This document shows, piece by piece, positions 59,601-64,000 of a DNA stretch of 64,000 nucleotides. The notes beneath the pieces are model-generated. The model did not search any database. It was not told the DNA's origin and was given only the letters and a program-made list of their open reading frames with translations. Every line of letters starts with the position of its first letter. The first letter of the stretch is position 1. The DNA is from Sarcocystis neurona (Eukaryota; Apicomplexa; Conoidasida; Eucoccidiorida; Sarcocystidae), in NCBI GenBank assembly GCA_000727475.1, contig KL647294.1, forward strand, positions 205,758-269,757. The letters are read 5' to 3'. Both the position numbers and the translations under genes were made by a program.

Positions 59601-62324
59601 CCACACCACCCGAAAAACACACAACGGATTGTAGTCCCCCTTGCACATGTATATATATATATATATTTGGATAGGCATCAGAGGACGCATCCTCCTGTGA
59701 CGACCCCGCGGGGACAAAGTCGAGTGCGGGGTGTGGTTGCAAACAGGCAGTCTGAGGCTGCAGTGAGTCGAATTTTTCCCTGTTTGCGTCTGACACTTGC
59801 TTCAGAAGGCATGTACACTACGGTTTTCCAGCTGTCTTCAAAAAGTGGCATTCAGCGGCCCCACCTACTCCGACTCCGGGGCCTTGCTGTCTCGCATCAA
59901 CTGTACGCAGCACCTTACGCTGCTCTGTGTCTCAAGCCGGATATATCGAACGAAGAGATCCGCTCTTCTCTACCTCGTGCGAAATCTCTGTGGGAGAGGC
60001 CCGCGCTACTGCCTCCAGCAGTCAGTATCCCAAGTACCAGCACAGGGGCTGGTGCTGCTACTGTTGGAGCAGCCGTAGGCAACCTGGCAACCGTGGGGCG
60101 TACACCATCCCATACGGGGAGAGACGGCGTAGGAGTGCTGACAGCTTCTCCAAGTAAGCCAGGACCAGCGCACCAGCAACAACATGCAGCTGCAGGGTCT
60201 TTCAGCAGCAATAGCAGCAGTGGGAACGTGCCGTCTACAGGTGACGACGGTTTGTGCGACGTATTCGTGGAAGCTGGTGTGGGAGTGTTGGACGGCCATA
60301 GTCTTCATGGACAAGTTGTAGAGCTCCTTTTTGACTCAGAGGAGAAAGAAAATAGCCCTCTTTCTCTAGAAAGGACAGTGGCATCGAGTGGAGGCGGTAC
60401 AGGGACGGACGCGCGCGAGCAAGACATCGGCAAGCCCAGGGACACAAACGAAGATGTTGGCAGCACCGTGGGAGCGATGACTTCCTCTGCTTGTTCGGGA
60501 ATTCCCGTCGGCGTGACGGGAGACGCCGGTGCTGCAGCAGCAGCCGCGAGCAGCAAACAGCAGCAGCAGCAGCAGTCGCGGAAAAGGGGTGAGACAGGGG
60601 TCGTAAAACCATTGTCACTGCAAACATGTTCCCTGGTTGTTGGGGCGGCCTGGTCTCCACCGCCCCCAAAAGGTCATGGGAAGGAGAACAGAGGAGGCGG
60701 TACATCGAGCGCCACCGGCGGCGCGCGAGACAACGGCACCCCACCGCAACAGCAGGGAATGCCACAAATCACTATTGCTGGGGCACCATCTAGTGCTCCT
60801 GCATCGTCAGCAGCGTCCAGCACAAGCACAGTCTCAACAAGCGGTCCTTGTGTTAGTTCTCCACCTTCAACCCCGATTGCACCAGATGTTATTCCGCTCT
60901 CCCTCTCGCGACAACCGCTTCTCAGCCCTTATGGGAAGAGCAGAACAGAGGTCGTCGGCTCTTTTGAGTTCATTTTAGAAGAAGGAGAACATGCGTCGTG
61001 CTTCACTGTGGAGCCATCAAAAGGTTCTTTAGTTGTCGGTTCCCAGCAAGTCGTGCAGTTCACTTTTAATCCCAATGTGTACAAAGGTAAGACAGAGGCG
61101 CGCAAGCACAACACTACAACGGAAGACCCGCCATTCATCCTTTTGGCAGCGTGCGCAGGGCCCTTTAATTTTGTGGGACGGCACGATTGACCATATAGAC
61201 TTTAGCTGTTTCGCGATGCTTTCGAGTCTTACCTCTGCTTTATAAAATTGCACGAGTGGTGTGAGTACACCTAGACCATTCACGCGTCAATATTGGTGAG
61301 ACACGCGCACGCGAATGAATATACGCATGTGGGAGACGTCACACACACACACACACATATGTGTGAGGCGTCTTCCTGCACTGAGTGTGTGAGTACTTCA
61401 GTCACACGACAGTACCGAGCACGTACCGTCCCGCCTGCACAAGCGTGAGGCGCGCATGTGAAGGTAATTCTTTTCCAGCTCTTCATCACTTAAACGCTGT
61501 GTCCGATCTCAGAGTTTCTCTCTTGCAACTGTACCCACACCTATAAATACCATATGTATCCACGTAGATATGCTCACGCGTTGGTACACTTGATGTTGAC
61601 GAAGCTGTTTAGACACGAACGTGAATGTAACCTACATAAAACATTAAGCGAAACTCCTACTGTTTACCCTGTTCCCAGAATTGAGCTGTACGAGTGTGGT
61701 CACTATCCACTCATGTGCTGCAATGTTGGTCGAAGTCCTTTCTCAGACTCAACACAGCATCTAAGACTCCCCAACTGCAGCTAAGAGATCTGCTTTCAAA
61801 AAGCGTTGAAGTCACCAAAGCGTTGCAGGCACTCCACGTTCGCTTCGGCTTCATTCGCCGACGGTTCTCTGCGATGTTTATGCGTTCTGTACTATTTAGC
61901 CACGCACAGAATTACTACCCACAGGTGCTCAAAACCGGCGCCGGTACCTGAAGTGAGTAGTCGTCTTTCTGTCTAGACGTAGACAGCAGTCACAGACGCA
62001 GAAGCTGACAAACGTCAGGAGACTATGCATGCAAAGCAACTCATACGGCAAATATGCTTGGTTTGTGAGTACACCGCAGCTTCTACGCGGACTCGGGCCA
62101 TACTCTCGAAGGTGCCAGCTTTGGAGTCAGTGGGGCAGTGGGTGCAGGCGACTGTCAAAGGCACGCTGCGTGGGGGGTTCAGCGGTTCCTGCACGGGGAG
62201 TGGCGGCAGCAGCGCGAACAGCAGCAGCAGCAGCAATAGCGGCAACACTTCAGGAGGTGGAGGAGGGATAACGCAGGAGTTCACCGTCGCGCTGAAGGCG
62301 TATCGCGTGGGACCGTTTTTCTGA
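50634..62324 (+). CDS. CFAP74: CFAP74, flagellar central-pair (C1d) protein
   Basis: About 13 exons: 50634-50815, 51362 to ~51553, ~51670-52025, 52192-52435, 52753-53609, 53739-54349, 54600 to ~55005-55021, ~55112 to ~57032, ~57255-57600, 58054-58288, 59303-59545, 59806-61086, 62080-62324 (stop TGA). Phases match at every join with exact coordinates. The ATG follows an in-frame TAG at 50622. The product is ~2,370 residues, longer than metazoan CFAP74 (~1,580). The order matches CFAP74: charged coiled coil (QRDEIIERLVEEE), then ASH/MSP-like domains: KPEVILFEDFEVDRTYTK with VEFAPPGRMSAGST, LDMGKFQLGAVG, KVSPSSLDFGSC, SPPSLDFGDVMIG, DLDFGAVMVPMGW, GTIPPGETQQLVF, and a C-terminal CFTVEPSKGSLVVGSQQV. 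Exons 55112-57032 and 59806-61086 carry Ser/Gly/Gln-rich insertions absent from animal homologues. Expected in the axoneme of male gametes. The least certain joins are 51553/51670, 55021/55112 and 57032/57255; the stretch 53190-53609 may hide an extra intron. Confidence 0.9.
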
Positions 62325-63440
62325 CATTGAAGAATAGCTTGCACCCATATGACGGGTGGTCAGCAAACGCAAGTCAAGTCAACCACATCACTTGTGGACA
62401 GGTTGAAAGAGCAGTGGCATGACAAAAAGGGGAAGGACCATGAGTACGCGTCTAGCTTGTAAGGCCTGCTCGGTAGCACACGGAGGACCTGTTGAATAAA
62501 ATACACTATCTACTAGTGATTAAGTACGGGCACGGACGGTGTGCAATGCGCAAACGAAAAAGGGTCTTAGAAGCAGGCTTCCTCTGAGCAAGTGACATAG
62601 GAAATGGAGGTACGACGAAGGGCAAGGTCAACATCAGCTTCAAGGTCTCAGAAGCATCAACGGTTTCCGAGAATTTCCACTCTGCTCAGCGGAGCATGAC
62701 TTTCAACTTGCGCAAAGACTCTGTCCAACTAAAAAGTCCGCCTATAATCTAACAAACATGTAGTGGAAGATTCACGAGGGGAAAACGTGTGGATTCATAC
62801 AACTGAAAAGTGCACCTGTTATCCAGCAGATTTGTACATGCAGTGGTAGATCCATACAAAAGAATTGAGGATTCACACGATGGCAGGCCACGCTCGTCCT
62901 AAAATTTCATCACCGGGAACACCCTTATGGCCGTTGGAGAAAATTTGAGAGTCGTGTGTTGCACTGTACATACTGCAAGTTAGGATTTATATCGCACGTG
63001 TTCGATCTTCACTGGTAAACACTGAGCTGTACGCTGTGTCAACTCAAATGGTCCCAGTGCGAAACAGGAGAGGCGAAAGTGATTGCGAACCGCTGTTCAA
63101 TAATTTCTACGTGTGTTGCGACGAACGCACATTTTCCGGGTGCGACAGACGGTCAACAAACTGTAGTGGAAGGAGTCGCGTGTTTCCTCAGGAATGCAGT
63201 CTATGGGTTGAGAACGCGAAACTCTTTAACGTTTATTTGTTTCGTCCTTTGCAAGATTTCCAACAAAATCTACAAAGCATTCGGCACCGCATATGCGTTC
63301 CCTGAACGTGCGCGCCCGTTTGACAAGTAGGGGCTGCGGAACCTTTCAAAACAACGTCAATCTGCGGGAAAATCGGCAGCTACTCAGCCACTGTGTTTCC
63401 GAAGTCTTGACAGAACTGCACTGGGTGCGCGAGCTTAATG
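62325..63440. other. Downstream region of CFAP74, no supported gene
   Basis: 62.33-63.0 kb shows nothing beyond random short frames and a presumed 3' UTR. Plus 63079-63330 is open and not repetitive (reading VVEGVACFLRNAVYG), but it lacks splice or homology support. Confidence 0.35.
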
Positions 63441-63985
63441 TCACACCTTGTTCCACTTGCGTATCTGCGGTTCGCGCCATTGTACAAAAAATTGAGCTGC
63501 TTCGTCCTGTACGAAGCTGAAGCACGTCAGAAGTGCAGCGACATAAGACGTAGAAGCGGCCTCGTCAGAAGAGCCTGAGATGCCATGGAATCCCTTAGGC
63601 AAAATAATAAAGACACGAGCTGCTTCCTCCACCGAAGCATCCAGGCTGTACGACGTACAGAGAGGTACACACATAAGCTGAGTTGTCGTGTTGCATATAC
63701 GGGGAAATCGCGCAGCAGCCTGCACAGAAATATTAGATCTGCCCTTGTTATAAGTAGAAACACGTGCGACGAGTATGACTCGGTATAAAGTGATTAAGGT
63801 GTCGACGCTTTCTTGTTCTTGAACGATGGACTTGCAAAGTAAGTTTGTCTGAGATGGCGTCAGCGCCGGGGGTCAGTCTTGGTGCCTGTGGCGGAAAATC
63901 GGCAACCACCAACACCGCTTCAAAGAAGCGCTTTGTCACCCAGTATTCCAGCGAGGTGTAACCGCCGGCACAACATCATCCCTCA
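63441..63985 (-). CDS. Candidate minus-strand gene, 5' end near or beyond the right edge
   Basis: Two non-repetitive open segments. One, ~63960-63830, reads RFFEAVLVVADFPPQAPRL and ends near a weak GTCCAT donor. The other, ~63720-63441, reads VFIILPKGFHGISGS and CFSFVQDEAAQFFVQW and ends in a stop. The join is not resolved and no family is recognised. It would be convergent with CFAP74. Confidence 0.35.
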
Positions 63986-64000
63986 TCCGTAACAGGAGCC

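Noticed and set aside
1..64000. tRNA, rRNA, CRISPR arrays, transposons, telomeric repeats
   Set aside because: I looked for cloverleaf-like sequences, direct repeats with spacers, transposase or reverse-transcriptase motifs and TTTAGGG arrays, and saw none I could support by eye.

Overview
The window looks like nuclear DNA from an Eimeria-type coccidian (Apicomplexa). The left ~32.7 kb is packed with CAG/CTG trinucleotide tracts that run through both exons and introns, alternating with TATA/CATATATG-type AT microsatellites. From ~33 kb to the end the sequence is almost free of such repeats. This matches the alternation of repeat-rich and repeat-poor segments known for Eimeria chromosomes. Gene content agrees: an alveolin of the inner membrane complex, secreted CAP-domain proteins, a possible PAN/Apple protein, and a flagellar central-apparatus protein (coccidian microgametes are flagellated). 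Genes are intron-rich, with GT..AG introns whose phases I checked by hand.

Layout. 1-12,572 (minus): 3' part of a large ribonuclease-inhibitor-type leucine-rich-repeat (LRR) gene, rich in Ala/Gln/Ser, running off the left edge. 12.6-19.8 kb: repeat-dense, with only isolated candidate exons. 19,804-26,398 (minus): pICln (CLNS1A-like), five exons, with an 884-base assembly gap inside one intron. 26.4-30.0 kb: repeat-dense, unresolved. 30,017-32,373 (plus): a TDRD3-like OB-fold/RGG protein with an apparent frameshift at a seven-G run. 32.4-35.7 kb: AT-rich, no supported gene. 35.8-37.8 kb (plus): two small candidate secreted or targeted proteins. 38,886-40,406 (minus): single-exon alveolin. 40.9-45.1 kb: small unrecognised candidate genes. 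45,432-49,259 (plus): two tandem CAP/SCP-domain genes, one with a Thr-rich mucin-like tail. 50,634-62,324 (plus): CFAP74, about 13 exons. 62.3-64 kb: a candidate minus-strand gene at the edge.

These are independent housekeeping, cytoskeletal and secretory genes, not an operon or cluster system. I found no rRNA, tRNA, CRISPR array or mobile element. In the repeat-rich half most long open frames are trinucleotide artefacts (CAG tracts stay open in nearly every frame), so only frames with family motifs and phase-matched splice sites are called genes. Exon boundaries are manual predictions.
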